Below, piece after piece: positions 20,541-31,995 of a stretch of DNA of 64,000 nt. Both the position numbers and the translations under genes were made by a program. The first letter of the stretch is position 1, and each line of letters opens with the position of its first letter. The DNA is from Macrosoma leucophasiata. Its lineage: Eukaryota; Arthropoda; Insecta; Lepidoptera; Hedylidae. The notes beneath the pieces were generated by a model, which was not told the DNA's origin, ran no database searches, and was given only the letters and a program-made list of their open reading frames with translations. Location: NCBI GenBank assembly GCA_036365455.1, contig JAWQUS010000023.1, forward strand, positions 372,001 to 436,000. Reading direction: 5' to 3'.

Positions 20541-20646
20541 GTAGCCAAACCGTGGCCAAACCGGATGAAGCCACGGCTTGTCCAGTTCACGTTGCTCGGC
20601 CGGCAGAGGGCGTCCTTGTGACTATTGTTCCACAGACTCTCGTTAT
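20541..20646 (-). CDS. Candidate internal exon, gene unknown
   Basis: On the minus strand an acceptor-like ...TTTGATTCGTTTCAG precedes an open stretch encoding NESLWNNSHKDALCRPSNVN then WTSRGFIRFGHGLA, followed by a donor-like GTACTT. It is GC-richer than its surroundings and has NNS and NWT sequons. It lies upstream of the transporter gene on the same strand but does not extend its frame. No family is recognised; it may be chance. Confidence 0.25.
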
Positions 20647-20649
20647 CTG

Positions 20650-21520
20650 AAACGAATCAAATTAAACATAATTGTGCAAGTTAACGAGCTACACGCTGGT
20701 TATTTTTATTCGGTCCATTAATCTCATTATGCTGTATTGGCAACTTATCTTTCATATAAGGTTCTGCGTAAATAGCTTGCTGCTAACTACGCTATTTGCA
20801 TAGTTTAGCTGGCATTATGGGCTTGTTATTTAGAATTTATTGAACTAATCTTTGCATAAGAGATTCAAATAGATACCAATGTGAAATGAAAATGAATGCG
20901 ATGTCATCGCAAACACTTAACGGGCGAATCGTCAGGGTATCATGTGTCACACTTAAGGCAATATTGAAAATTCTTCGTTTAGAACTCTCAATATTATCTC
21001 TATCATTATCAAATTCCGAAAGTAAAAATGGGAAACTACCTAAAATTTCAGAAAATCTACACTATATCTACTATATAAAATCTACATTCATTTTCATTTT
21101 TTTCGTTTATTTTCGTCATGGCTTGTGTCCAGCGGTGGACATCTTCCGGCTGAAGTAATGAAATAGATCCCCGACAATGTAGTTTTGCTTACTTTTATTA
21201 CTACGCACTAATGTAGTTACCACCGTAGGCATGCTTACCACCTGACTACCATCATTATCCGATATATATGTATGGAACAATTGTGCTAAGGTCGTAAAAT
21301 TTAGTTTAGCAATTAACCTTATGAGAAACGAAATAATTTACTATCTGATGATATGACACATTAGACAATTTTTATTACCGATTAATTGGGTCAACTTGGA
21401 AATATATTTAAAGCGCAATTACTTATAATCAATTGCTTTCTGTAGAGATATTAATCATTATACTGTGTGTAATGATAATTATGTTATGCTAATTTTTGTC
21501 TAAAACGATATTTAATGCGT
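20650..21520. other. Intergenic stretch, one LINE tail motif
   Basis: At about 21105-21165 is 'gtcatggcttgtgtccagcg gtggacatcttccggctgaa', a LINE 3' end of the kind seen in family G. The rest is AT-rich and unrecognised. Confidence 0.4.
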
Positions 21521-21524
21521 CGGG

Positions 21525-21765
21525 GCTTGACGACCCCGTCGACAACTAATGCAAGAGAATCCTCTCGTTAGTCCAGTCAGTCGAACAAGGGCGGTCGTAC
21601 CATTTCCAGAGGGAGGTAGTAAATGTAGTAACGCGGGATGGGCAACAGCGTCCTGCGATAAGAACGACCGCCAGGCGATCGCTGATCCATATTCTCCGCA
21701 TGACGCACATGACGCACAACCCTCTTGTGGGCATTTTTGGGGAAGGCTTTTAGCTATACTTTGCA
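21525..21765 (+). repeat. Family G LINE 3' piece
   Basis: Carries 'gcgggatgggcaacagcgtc', 'gcgataagaacgaccgccag' and 'gcgatcgctgatccatattc' in the same order as the other family G copies. The 3' end is truncated before the 'ggacgtc' motif. Open frames across it are not genes. Confidence 0.65.
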
Positions 21766-23045
21766 TAGTAGAACAAAATACCTACCATTATTAAATAGGT
21801 ATTACCAAATACCTATGTATTAGGTAGGTAGGTAGGTAGTTGGTAGGTATTTAGTTTTACAAGAGTCAGTGACTTTTTAATCCTTTAATTATAGTAATAA
21901 CTAGGCGCCGACAAACTATTCGTTTTATGCCAAAGACTATTATTACATATTCTCTGTCAAATATCTAAAAATCTAAAAGAACGTCTTATGTAAGACTTAG
22001 GTCGTAAAAAGCGAATTCTCACACATGTGTCATGAATTAGAGAAACCAGTGCCGGATTTAGCGGATTAAATATTTGTACACCGTCGGTGCTAGAAACTAT
22101 ACACTCTAGATTCTACATGGACTTCGAATTCAAACGTACTTGAGTCCGTTCGAATCAGTTGAATATTGAAACGCAATGTACCTACGTAATTGTAATAACA
22201 CGGACAGGGGAAATAAATGTGCGGGTCGGACTCATGCGCAGACAGTATCCATTATTAAGTTTTTAAGTTATTTTAAATGACTTCTGATTGGATTTATTAA
22301 AACCCATACGTGAAGGAATGTCCTACGTATTTTTAAGGCCCAGTAGTTTCAGAGACAAAGTGTAAATAAAATCGATTTTCGACTGTTTTCTTAAATAAAA
22401 TCATAACCATCAATCGTAAAGTTATAAAAAACATATTTCAGACACAGTAATAATAAGGCCCTTTTAATGTAACTCAACTTTTTACATTAAAAAACAAGAT
22501 TGTGTATTATAATTAATTCTAGAGTACACTGTACTATTTTACTAGCACCACGATGTAGCGGTGTTATTTCCTGAACCGAATGAAAAAAGGGTCATGTTAC
22601 ACGCTTATGCTTTAGTGCCATTCCACGAATGTAAGATTTATATAAAATTCATTGAAAATAAACAACAATGTTCCCCCTCCCCCTTTTATATCTACCTGTA
22701 TCGATGGTTCAAATCTTGCCATATCTCGGGCCCACGGTGTAAAGTTTTTTAAATAGTATGTAATTATTAGCAATTTAACATTCATATTATAATTTTGACG
22801 CTAACATATTGGATTAGTGATCGCATAGCAATAATTATCACGCTCATAAAAGTCTAATGCGATAGTCCAATGTTTTGGTATTTAAAACTATTACTGGTCA
22901 CGGATTGGCTGAAATTCTACCGTTGTAATAATTATACGTTTAAACGAAATTTGATAGCTATTTTTTGTATGGTTTTTAGTGCATCTGTGCCGGAATTGTC
23001 GCTACTACCGCTGCCACCCTAAGGCTATTCAATAAGTAAAATTTT
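21766..23045. other. Intergenic stretch, microsatellite only
   Basis: A short (taggtaggtaggtagg) run is at about 21820-21855. No gene, RNA or recurring repeat is recognised. Confidence 0.45.
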
Positions 23046-23156
23046 ATTGTAGAAATTATGTTTGCGGATTAGCGACCGAAACGTCGGGTATAAGAAAGAA
23101 TTAGGAGTGTTGTATACGCGAGAGAATCCGCAAATATAATTTCTACAACGTATTCA
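23046..23156. mobile_element. Foldback element, imperfect copy
   Basis: Left arm 'tgtagaaattatgtttgcgg' and right arm 'ccgcaaatataatttctaca' are inverted repeats. The core 'cgtcgggtataagaaa ... gagtgttgtatacgcgaga' is shared with the better-preserved copy at 27704-27808. Confidence 0.7.
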
Positions 23157-23190
23157 ATCAATGTAAGGAAAAAATCGAATGTGAGGTGTA

Positions 23191-23310
23191 GACTTCGGTA
23201 GCTCAGTTGGGAGATTGGCTGGACCAGAAATCCCAGTGATCGCGGATTCGAATCACGTTTGAAGTCAAATATTTCTTTCCATTTTTCTATAAAAATACAT
23301 GGTAGGTATG
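23191..23310 (+). repeat. tRNA-derived SINE (type S3)
   Basis: The 76-base head (23191-23266) has pairing ends GACTTCG/TGAAGTC, an A box GTAGCTCAGTTGGG and a B-box-like GGATTCGAATC. The D-arm and T-arm pairings are damaged, and the SINE tail 'aaatatttctttccattttt' follows directly, so it is not called as a tRNA gene. Confidence 0.6.
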
Positions 23311-24519
23311 GTATACCAACTTGGCGAAACGAAACCCCCCGGAACAGATTTCTCCATATAACCACCACTAAAACTCCATGCGAGTAATAAAAAAGATGTT
23401 TGACCCTAATATCAGTGGGACAATGTGTAAGCCTGTTATTTTGACCTTGGATTTACCCAATGGCACACCTGCGCTGTCACATTTTTAGTGATAATTTTGT
23501 TACCTAGATACCTATTTCATATTTGTTATTGTAAGGAGATTTCAAATATCGACTTTTTATAATTATAAAATATTAACTTATATAAATTTTGAAAAAAAAA
23601 GTACAAAATAATCCTCTACTTATAGATTAAAACCTATGAGAATGCTAACTAGTTTATTAAAGATAACTTACTTACAGAAAAAAAATATACGGAACCCCGT
23701 GAACGCTTTTTCGATTCGCACTTGGCCGGTTTTTAAGTTTATGTCATGCAAAGCCGAATTTTGAAATTAACTTACCGTCTTAATAAGCAAGACATCCACA
23801 AACCAACAAAACACGTGTACAGTGGATTCGTAAGACGAACATTGTGAGTTAGTGAAGAGTCGGGAGGAAGTGGCGCAATCAACTCCACACGTAATGGATA
23901 AATGTCCTTTCGGTTTCTGTGGCGTTTCTATTTGTGCTTCATTCGAATGTTAAATGGGTACTGACCATTTAAAAAAAAACTTTTGTTTCTTCGCGTGTGT
24001 GTACTCCGAAGGGGTAGACAGAGGTGAATGTTCATATACTTGAGTGAATGCATTTACCTCTTTTTGTTCTTTTGCAATACTTACCTCTGCCCCCCATTTT
24101 TAGGGTTCCGTAGTAAACAAGGAACCCTTATACTCGTAGTTTCGCCATGTCCGTCTGTCTGTCTGTCTTCGTCCGCGGTTTAGCGCAAGAACTATTAGTG
24201 CAAGAGACTTGAAATTGGTCACAAGTATACCTACACCTTAATCACGTCGAACAAGTGGTAGAAGAAAAACATTCATTTTTTTATTTAGGGTACCTCTCCT
24301 CCACCGAGTGAGGCGAATTCAAGAAAATTCACAAATTTCAAGCTGTCGACTTTTTAAATACCGTGTCCGGCTTTTGTTAGGAGTTTTACATTTCTTAAAC
24401 GTGCAAGCGCCGAGCACAGCCGAACGTTTCTATTACTTTCTATCGCGGGTGTCCGGTCTTTTTACCCAAATGACCGGCTATCCTTGATGGTCTGTCCGGC
24501 TTAAAGGTTAAGCGACCTG
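23311..24519. other. Intergenic stretch with 'agggttccgta' repeat pieces
   Basis: The end 'gattcgcacttggccggttttt' is at about 23712-23735. The start 'ttttagggttccgtagtaaa', with a gtctgtctgtctgtc run, is at 24098-24175. Both belong to a dispersed repeat with pieces also near 6505, 10537 and 36047. A fragment of the S1 SINE 3' block (ctccgaaggggtagacagag) is at 24003-24025. No gene is recognised. Confidence 0.5.
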
Positions 24520-24600
24520 GCAATCCTAGCTGCAGTCATCACTTAACATCCACGTGAACTGGATACTTGTTTGCCACCTTCATTACATAAAAAGATAAAA
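24520..24600 (+). repeat. Family A retroposon, 3' end piece
   Basis: 'agctgcagtcatcacttaac' through 'tgtttgccaccttcattaca' and the A-rich tail; 5'-truncated to about 80 bases. Confidence 0.7.
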
Positions 24601-25394
24601 AATGAAAGATGACATTTGTCTCCATGATTTCGTAATACGCGACAACCTAGCGAGTCAGCTACGCGTAAGTTCACAACTTTGAAATGTTTATACGCATTTA
24701 ACAAAGTTTTCACTTCCCTTAACTACTTCACTGTAGCCTATTATTATACTTAATACTATAACATTTTCCAGGTTTCTCTTTATCGCCTCGCGGCCTGCTG
24801 TCTGTAACATCGGTGTTAAACATGCTTTGACAAGTTAATTTGCGTTGGTCAATAATACTGGTCGTTGTTGTTATAATGGTACGCAGCAAGTTATATTACA
24901 CATGGAGCACTGGAGAGAGACTTCGGATGTGTGGGCTCTGTAGAGCGTTATCAATGGTGTCGGCACGTGACGAGCCCACTGCTCACTAGCGGAAGCTTTT
25001 CTTCTACTGGAAACCACTTGTAAGCGACATGTGGGGGTATTCCCCCGCCAGTAGCTGAGGGGGGGAATAAAATATGCCCGAAAAAAAATACAAAAAAGGG
25101 GGAAAAAGACAGCAAAAGAAAAAAAAGAAAAAAAAAGATACATAAAATGTTCCAAATGGGCTAAAAAGCTACCAAAAAAACCAATGAGAGAGGTCACATT
25201 TTTTTTTGTTTGTATTTTAACAAACAAAAAAAAAATGTGACCTCTCTCAGCGAGTTTCCCCGCGTTCCACAATCCCCATTTAGAACCACGCTCCCAACGC
25301 TTTGTGCCCGGCAGATAGGCCCAGGGTACGAGAATTCGCCTCAATCCCCGAAACCCACCCCCTGTTTTGCGCTTCGCGCGAAGGGAGGGATGAT
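24601..25394. other. Intergenic stretch with a long A/T hairpin
   Basis: Bases 25188-25250 form a near-perfect inverted repeat: 'gagagaggtcacattttttt' against 'aaaaaaatgtgacctctctc', loop about 6 bases. A purine-rich A/G run is at 25065-25145. The 186-codon minus-strand open frame over this purine-rich DNA is low-complexity and is rejected as a gene. Confidence 0.5.
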
Positions 25395-25700
25395 AAAGAT
25401 TAGTTGGTACTGGAAGATAATTCTTCCACAAGTGCAGTCAGTCAACCAAACAATGGCGGTCAAACCATTCCAATAGGACGGTAGTAAATATTACAACGTG
25501 GGATGGGCAGCAGCGTTCCGCGATAAAACTCCCGTCACTGCGATCGCCAATACGCCTGCCAAGCGTGGCGTTATGGCATATTCGCCCCTTATGACTCACG
25601 ACACATTCGGCTGGAGTGACGAGAGCGTTATCTCTTTCGCACATAATCTATATGATGTTTGTCGACCATTTTGATGAACTTTTGACCAATACATTTTTGG
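25395..25700 (+). repeat. Family G LINE piece followed by a family E piece
   Basis: The G blocks 'caatggcggtcaaaccattc', 'gggatgggcagcagcgttcc' and 'cgatcgccaatacgcctgcc' run to about 25620. Then 'gagagcgttatctctttcgc ... gtcgaccattttgatgaact' is a family E half. Confidence 0.6.
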
Positions 25701-25799
25701 TTATTTGATTTGATTATAAGATGTACTAAATGAATTTCAATGCATTAATCTTAAGAAAATGCTTCGGGGAATTATAATTGTGAATAATAATAATTATGT

Positions 25800-26165
25800 A
25801 TAAATATAATTATGGCAACCCATTATACGCCCCACTGCTGGGCACGAGTCTCTCTCCTATTTGGGGGGAGGCCTGGAGCTTACTCCACCAAGCTGCTCCA
25901 ATGTGGGTTGGTGGAGATACGGGTTAGTGGCCAACCCGCTGTCGGATGTTTTCAAATCGCCCATAAGGCCTCCGACAAGGTTTAACGACTACTATCTAAC
26001 GATAGCAACCGGGACCGACGGTTTAACATGCCCTACCGAAACACGGAAACGCGAATTTAAATTTACCACTAGCGGTCACCCATCACACACCCGACCGCGC
26101 CCGTATTGCTTAACCGAGTAGATCGCTTACGATCTAAACCAGCCGCGGGGCCATGCGCGTTTCAT
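25800..26165 (-). repeat. SINE-like family H, near full length
   Basis: Reverse orientation. The head 'gcgcatggccccgcggctgg' is at about 26160 and the end 'cccagcagtggggcgtataa' plus the (ATT)-type tail is at about 25800. The order and length (about 360 bp) match the copies at 28665-29020 and 31589-31937. The plus-strand open frame over it is a by-product. Confidence 0.8.
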
Positions 26166-26278
26166 AATTGTGAATTTAGGTTATATTAAAAAAAATAAAT
26201 CAATGTCTAGAACATGCAAATTTAAAGCAAAACGCCGTTGATACCATTAACGCGAGCTAGAGTTTTTATTTTTTTATT

Positions 26279-26640
26279 ATTTTCGCATTGCTATTAAGCA
26301 TATTGCCAGTGTCAAGTAAAATGATATTTCGTATTCGCAAGCAGCGTAAAAGTAAGAGTCAGTCGGTCAATTATAAGTCAGTCAGTCAGAGCCACAGTCA
26401 GTAATTCAAGTAAAGCGATGGCTAGTTTATCAGAATATTTCAAATGAAGTTTTGGAGGCAAACTGAAAAGCCGTGTTTTCGCACTGTTATTCTATTTCAC
26501 TATACACGGGCACTGTAATAAGCCTATATCAAACAAAATGGCACCAACTTTATTTAATATAACTCAAAAATACACCAAGAAAATGAAATGAAATAAGAGC
26601 ACCACACGCCTCTTTCAAGGTTCCCACCAAAACTCCATCT
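26279..26640 (-). repeat. Two-copy interspersed repeat R, minus copy
   Basis: Inverse of 1645-1980. It shares the 'agagcaccacac', 'ctatttcactatac' and 'gtcagtcagtcag' blocks. The two copies differ by many substitutions, so neither is recent. Confidence 0.65.
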
Positions 26641-27695
26641 ACTTTCTTAAGTAATTTCGAAATTATTTATTTAAATTTTTTCAAAAATGTATTTGAAATA
26701 CTCATATTTAGCAAAACTTTTTTAAAAACATTATTCTTCCCTGAAATATGGCCCCAATATTTGAAAATATCTATTTTCATTACTTGTTAATGTTTGGGTC
26801 ACCAATATGCATATGTGTACTTTTATTTAAATGTCAAGAAGATTCGAATTAAATTGACTGACGGGTGTGGCACATCATCGTTTCACCCACAGACCAATCA
26901 GACTTTTCATAATCGATGGTTTCACCATACTACTGGATACCATACTACTGTAGAACGGTTTTTGCTTTAAATTAGTATACTTCTAATATATAGCCCTGTA
27001 ATAAATATCACATGGACATAACAACTAAAGTCTCAGGTGTGGTTACGCATTTTGGAATCGGTTTTTTGTAGATGTCTATAGGCTGCAGTCAGTTGATAGT
27101 CGCGCGCGCGAAGCACGCGGCGCGGAAGCATCACTGGGCCTGGCCCCTCTACTGCTATAGGCTTCAGTCATCACTTAAGGTCTATGTGAACTGCATGCTT
27201 GTTTGTCACCTTGGTTACATATAAAAAAATACTCCTGCCTCTGCTAAATTTATCACTCCCTTCATACATGCTCGCCGATTCCGCAGACTGTTCACACCAT
27301 CTTTAGAGCGGTATGTCGAGGTACGTAGTACGTATATATCACTTAAACAAGCATATTTGCAGTATTTTTTATTAATAATTATTTTTATTACATAATCAAA
27401 TTCGATGAATAACAGTAAAACGAGTCACGCTTACAAGTTATTGCTTCAAGTGCACGACATGCGACGCCTTGTCACGTGGTACTCGATTTACGATAAATCG
27501 ATTGCTAAACCATGCAAATATAGCTAAATAAACACTCTGAGACAAACAGACCGAGTGATTGTGTGCGGTTATTCACTTTTATACTTTTAAAGTTGATCGT
27601 TAGCATACGTTCTTTTTTCGAAATGCAGTTTTTTGTGCGTCTCAATCTCGGAACAATAACTAAAGCTCAATAACGTTTTCGTAGGTTTTCGCGAG
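26641..27695. other. Intergenic stretch with a broken family A copy
   Basis: A family A copy at about 26990-27225 (plus) has its 'ataggctgcagtc' block at 27080, interrupted by a GC-rich piece at 27090-27150 (gcgcgcgcgaagcacgcggc), which resembles the 3' end of the Jockey tail at 13262. The 'tgcagtcatcactt' block then resumes. A relic of family F is at 27255-27315. The rest is unrecognised. Confidence 0.45.
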
Positions 27696-27703
27696 CTTCA
27701 TAC

Positions 27704-27808
27704 ATTGTAGAAATTAAACTTACGGATTTTCTCGCGTATACAACGTCGGGTGTAAGAAGTTTGGGAGTGTTGTATACGCGAGAAAATCCGCAAGTTTAAT
27801 TTCTATAA
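27704..27808. mobile_element. Foldback element, well-preserved copy
   Basis: Arms 'tagaaattaaacttacggat tttctcgcgtatacaac' and the complementary 'gttgtatacgcgagaaaatc cgcaagtttaatttcta' enclose a loop of about 25 bases (gtcgggtgtaagaagtttgg). Arm identity is near complete. The second copy is at 23046-23156. No coding content. Confidence 0.8.
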
Positions 27809-27819
27809 AGCTCAATAGC

Positions 27820-28052
27820 CATTTTTTTATGTAACGGAGGTGGCAAGCAAGCATGCAGTTCACATGGATGTTAAGTGATGACTGCAGCCTATAGAGATGA
27901 CCAGGTGTCAAATGTAGATGCGTAGACACCCCTGAGACCTTAGTTGTTATGTCTCTGTGATAGTTATTACGGGGCCATACATAACCATCTAACCGGAACA
28001 CGATGGATAATTGATAGATTCTTTAGACTATGATAGTGCTGAACACTACTAT
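27820..28052 (-). repeat. Family A retroposon, minus copy
   Basis: Reverse complement of the tail block (ttgcttgccacctccgttac) through 'gaacacgatgg' and 'cactactatttggg'. It is diverged and lacks the family head. Confidence 0.7.
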
Positions 28053-28319
28053 TTGGGATTGTGATCACAATTTTAACACATCTGCATTGAAACATTTAGT
28101 TTAACCTCATCTAATCTACAGTAGGTAATAGTTTATTAATTAAAGTCTACCCGATGCTTGTGCATTTAGCTAGTAAAAAAAACCAATGGCCTACTTAACT
28201 CAAAACTTTAATTATAAGAAATCTGTTAAAGTTGGAGAAGGATGTGAAATGTTACAATAACTTTTACTTTAACGTGGTATATCGTGGTGCAACCAAGGCT
28301 ATTTTACAAACAATTTTTT

Positions 28320-28580
28320 TGTGATTGAGCTCCACTAACGGAGCTAGCAGCTCGTAGGGCACCGCATTACCTAATCTGATGCTAAATTGTAGTGTTCAGG
28401 GCTATCGTGTTCATGTCAGGTAATGTACGACCCACTAAATACCGGCACAGAGGCTAACAGCATCGGCCTTAGGAGTACATGCATCTACATTGAAATCTCT
28501 GGTTTTATGTAGATGTTTATAGGTGACAATATTCACTTACATCAATGTAAACTGTATGCTTGCTACTCTCATAATAAAAC
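28320..28580 (+). repeat. Family A retroposon, diverged copy
   Basis: 'gagctccactaacggagcta', 'caccgcattacctaatctga', 'ggctatcgtgttcatgtcag' and 'tgtaaactgtatgcttgcta' keep the family order at lower identity. Confidence 0.65.
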
Positions 28581-28659
28581 GTAACGTTACTTCTCACCTG
28601 TATTCCCCAAAGGAGTAAACAGAGGTAAATGTATTGAAGCATACATAATAATATAATAT

Positions 28660-29020
28660 AATAATGGCAACCCATTATACGTCCCACTGCTGGGCACGAG
28701 TCTCTCCCCTTTTTGGGGGGAGGCCTGGAGCTTACTCCACCACGCTGCTCCAATGCGGATTGGTGGAGGTGGGTAGGTTAGTGGCCAACCCGCTGTTGGA
28801 TGTTTTCAAACCGCCCATAAGGCCTCCGACAAGGTTTAACGACTGCTATCCATCGAGAGCAACCAGGACCGACGGCTTAACGTGCCCTCCGAAGCACGGA
28901 AACGCGCATTTAATTTGCCACTAGCGGTCACCCATCACACTACCCGACCGCGCCCGTAGTGGTTAACCGAGTAGATCGCTTACGATCTACACCAGCCGCT
29001 GGGCCATGCGCGCTTCATAC
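28660..29020 (-). repeat. SINE-like family H, full-length minus copy
   Basis: Runs from 'taatggcaacccattatacg' (the tail end in this orientation) to 'gctgggccatgcgcgcttca'. It contains every block of the family, including 'acttactccacc'-like and 'accgacggcttaacgtgccc'. The Fam-H end 'cccagcagtgggacgt' is intact. Confidence 0.8.
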
Positions 29021-29689
29021 CGGCATTCGGAGCTATTTTCGGAATTCGGAAGCATACATGCAGACACCTAACGCTGCGCCGGTTACGTTTTGGCTCATGT
29101 GGCGAGATTATTGACACCTTTTTTATATTTTCTAAAAGTAAATGTACCGGGTACATACCGTCTTGGCTCATTTAACAGGTGGCGAGCCTATTGACACATT
29201 TTCACCAAATGAGCAATAACCCCAGAGCAAAAAGATAATATCTGATAGCGCGCGACCCGAGGATCGTCCCCAGGACCTCCCGTGTAGCCTGCTACCATTA
29301 CCAATACTACTGTGGTATAACAAAAAAAAATATTAAAAAAAAAAAGTTAATGCTTACTTACGTTTAAATAAATTCCGCCTTCATATAGTTTATCCACTCA
29401 CGTCTAATCGAGTATCGAATTACACCACAACTGTTCAATCTCAAAAATATGCAACTTAAAAAAAATTAAAAGACAAAATGCCCGAACGTGATCGTCAGGC
29501 CAGTGAAGAGTTGAAGTGAAATAAAAATATGTTTAACAAATTATACACTTTACGAGGCGTATTGCCGGTTGGTGCTTTATCAACGACAATTATTTACATA
29601 CACCGCTTGATTTGAGTTTTAAGGCGTGGTGCGCACGAATGCGCATTTTTATATTTTTTCGGGTAATGTAGTTCAAAAGGAGGTTGCCA
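29021..29689. other. SINE relic and AT-rich DNA
   Basis: 29080-29215 carries a scrambled S1-like 3' block (ggctcatttaacaggtggcg). 29250-29310 has a tRNA-like 3' half on the minus strand (ggcaggctacacgggaggtc-like). No gene is recognised in the remainder. Confidence 0.4.
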
Positions 29690-30890
29690 AACCCTTATAG
29701 GATCAATAGTGTGTCTGTCTAAATTGTGTGTAAGTCTTTTCCAGATTATCCCCTTTCTTTCTCGCAATGTGACCAAAGAACTCAAAGCTTCTTCGCAAGC
29801 ATATGGTGGTGAGTATCATAGGTACTTTGAGTTCTCCTTTTATGGATTCGTTGGCCCTATGCTCTGTCCAGTGAATACGGAGCATTTTCCTCCAACACCA
29901 CATTTCAAAAGCGCCAATTCGACGACGATCATCTTTTTTAAGGGTCCAGGTCTCCGCTCCATATAGGAAGATTGAGAAAACAATTGTGGTAACAAGATTA
30001 ATTTTGGTTTTCTTTGTGATGTTCCTGTTGGTCCAGATATGACTTAACTGGGTCATGGCGGTCTTTGCCATGCCAATACACTTTTTTATGACCCTCTCAC
30101 ATGAATCATTATGATATGATGGAACCTAGGTAGACAAACTCACAACAGTTAATATTTTCCAGGTTTAAAAGTGTTGGATGGAGGGAGTAATTTGCCACGA
30201 TCGACTATTATAAGCTTCGTTTTAGCCCTGTTTATGTGCAGCCCCATCTCGTTGCTAACCCTCTCCAATCTTTCAAACAATGTGGACATCTCGTCTTCGC
30301 TTGTCGCAAAATATGTGGTGTCGTCAGCATACGCAGATTTGTGATTTTCACCGCGCCAATCAGTGTTCCACCCTCCCAGTCTTCGCATATTCGTCTCATG
30401 TCATTCACCATTTATGTATCTTAAAAAGTATGGGAGACAGCATGCAGCCTTGTCTAACTCCCTTTTTGAACTGAAAGGGATCTGAAAACGTGTTATCAAT
30501 TTTGACTATGCCTTGGTTGTTCAGATAAAGTGACTGAAGAAAAGCCGAGATGCTTAGGCACTCCTAATTCAATTAGCATTTGCCACAGCTTATGCCAGTT
30601 GACGCAAGCGAAGGCCTTGCTGTAGTCTATGAAACACATAGCAAAAGAGATGTTGAATTCGTAGGACTTCGCAATGATTTGAGGATTTCTTCTCGTGTGC
30701 CTCTTCCTTTCACAAAGCCAGCATGGCCTTGGGGAATCTGCCAGTTAAGAAAGTGGCTAATGCGATTGTTTACTATGTGTAGGAGAATTTTACTACTATG
30801 CGATATAAGGGCAAGTTGCGGTAGTTCTCACAATTCTTTGTGGAACCTTTTTTGTGTAGTGGACGGAACCCTTAAATACCTTAAATAGAA
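29690..30890 (-). mobile_element. Non-LTR retrotransposon fragment, RT to C terminus
   Basis: Minus-strand pieces in several frames read in LINE ORF2 order: KAFACVNWHKLWQ-like, VRQGCMLSPILFK, then the catalytic box YADDT at 30332-30318, NEMGLHINRAKTKLIIVD, INLVTTIVFSIFLYGAETWT, MWCWRKMLRIHWTEHRANES and RRSFEFFGHIARKKGDNLEK. The endonuclease and fingers are missing (5' truncation near 30890), and frameshifts break the frame, so it is a dead copy. The layout resembles RTE-like elements. Confidence 0.85.
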
Positions 30891-31499
30891 TGATCTTTGT
30901 AATAAAGATACAAATACATGAGAAATCACTTAACATTTTAATTTTCTTGTAAATGTCTCCATACCACATCTTTACAACGCATGTTTTTAATTTTATACCT
31001 TTTTAATTATAAACAGGCGTCGATTTATATTAACTTTATTAATTATTTAATTCGCACCTTATCGCTTGTGAATGCGGCCGACTTCTAGTTATTCGATATT
31101 ACCGAAACCGGTTTTGTGCTACAGTCTCGGTAGAATGCTTTATCACAAAACACCGAGAGTGCTCTGAGTACTGCACTATGGCGTCTTGATATATTTTATT
31201 TTCGCAATAACACATGTAATACTGATAATTCTACTTTACCTACAAGGTTATTTATGGGTGATGAATTAATATTTATCAGGTTTATCAAGTTTTGCTATTT
31301 GGGTACATCATTGCCGTTCACGAGTGTAGCGCTTCGTTGTGGTTAGTGACAATGTGTACATCTAGTGTGTGTCAGTGTGCGTGCATTTACATCAACTTCT
31401 GAAATAACATTTATATATAAACACATTTGTAGAAAACATATATAATTTAAGTGTGTAAGAATATTGCGGTAAATCTAAGGCTTAAGGGCCGTTAAGTTA
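30891..31499. other. Intergenic stretch, nothing recognised
   Basis: AT-rich DNA without recognised gene or recurring repeat. Confidence 0.4.
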
Positions 31500-31995
31500 A
31501 AGGCTAAGAAAATTACAAGGCCGTACATTACCACCTGACCGGACACCATAGTGCTGTACACTACTATTTAGGTTAGGTAATGCGGTGGTGGCGAAGCGCG
31601 CATGGCCCAGCGGCTGGTTAAGCACTACGGGCGCGGTCGGGTAGTGTGATGGGTGACCGCTAGTGGCAAATTAAATGCGCGTTTCCGTGTTTCGGAGGGC
31701 ACGTTAAGCCGTCGGTCCTGGTTGCTCTCGATGGATAGCAGTCGTTAAACCTTGTCGGCTGCCTTATGGGCGGTTTGAAAACATCCGACAGCGGGTTGGA
31801 AAATAACCTACCCACCTCCACCAATCCGCATTGGAGCAGCGTGGTGGAGTAAGCTCCAGGCCTTCCCCCAAAAAGGGGAGAGACTCGTGCCCAGCAGTGG
31901 GACGTATAATGGGTTGCCATTATTATTATTAATATTATAATGCGGTGGTGCCTATGGCAGTGAGCTCCGTTACTGGAGCTCTACCAACAAAAAAT
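31500..31995 (-). repeat. Family A retroposon split by a family H insertion
   Basis: The minus-strand family A copy has its middle block ('aaggccgtacattaccacct ... actatttaggtt') at 31518-31588 and its head ('gcggtggtgcctatggcagt ... ctggagctctacca') at 31938-31985. The interruption is a family H element with duplicated target TAATGCGGTGGTG. Confidence 0.8.
31589..31937 (+). mobile_element. SINE-like family H inserted in family A
   Basis: 349 bp flanked by the 13-base duplication TAATGCGGTGGTG (31576-31588 and 31938-31950). It starts 'gcgaagcgcgcatggcccag' and ends 'gggttgccattattattatt'. The segment TGGCCCAGCGGCTGG near the start resembles a pol III A box; no clear B box is seen. The 3' end carries the hairpin-forming 'cccagcagtggga' motif shared with LINE 3' ends, which suggests that a partner LINE mobilises it. 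Confidence 0.85.

Noticed and set aside
23191..23266. Possible functional tRNA gene
   Set aside because: The A and B boxes are recognisable and the acceptor pairs, but the D and T arms do not pair well and a SINE tail shared with other loci follows.
24871..25431. 186-codon minus-strand open frame
   Set aside because: It crosses a purine-rich low-complexity run, a hairpin and part of family G; no domain and no splice evidence.
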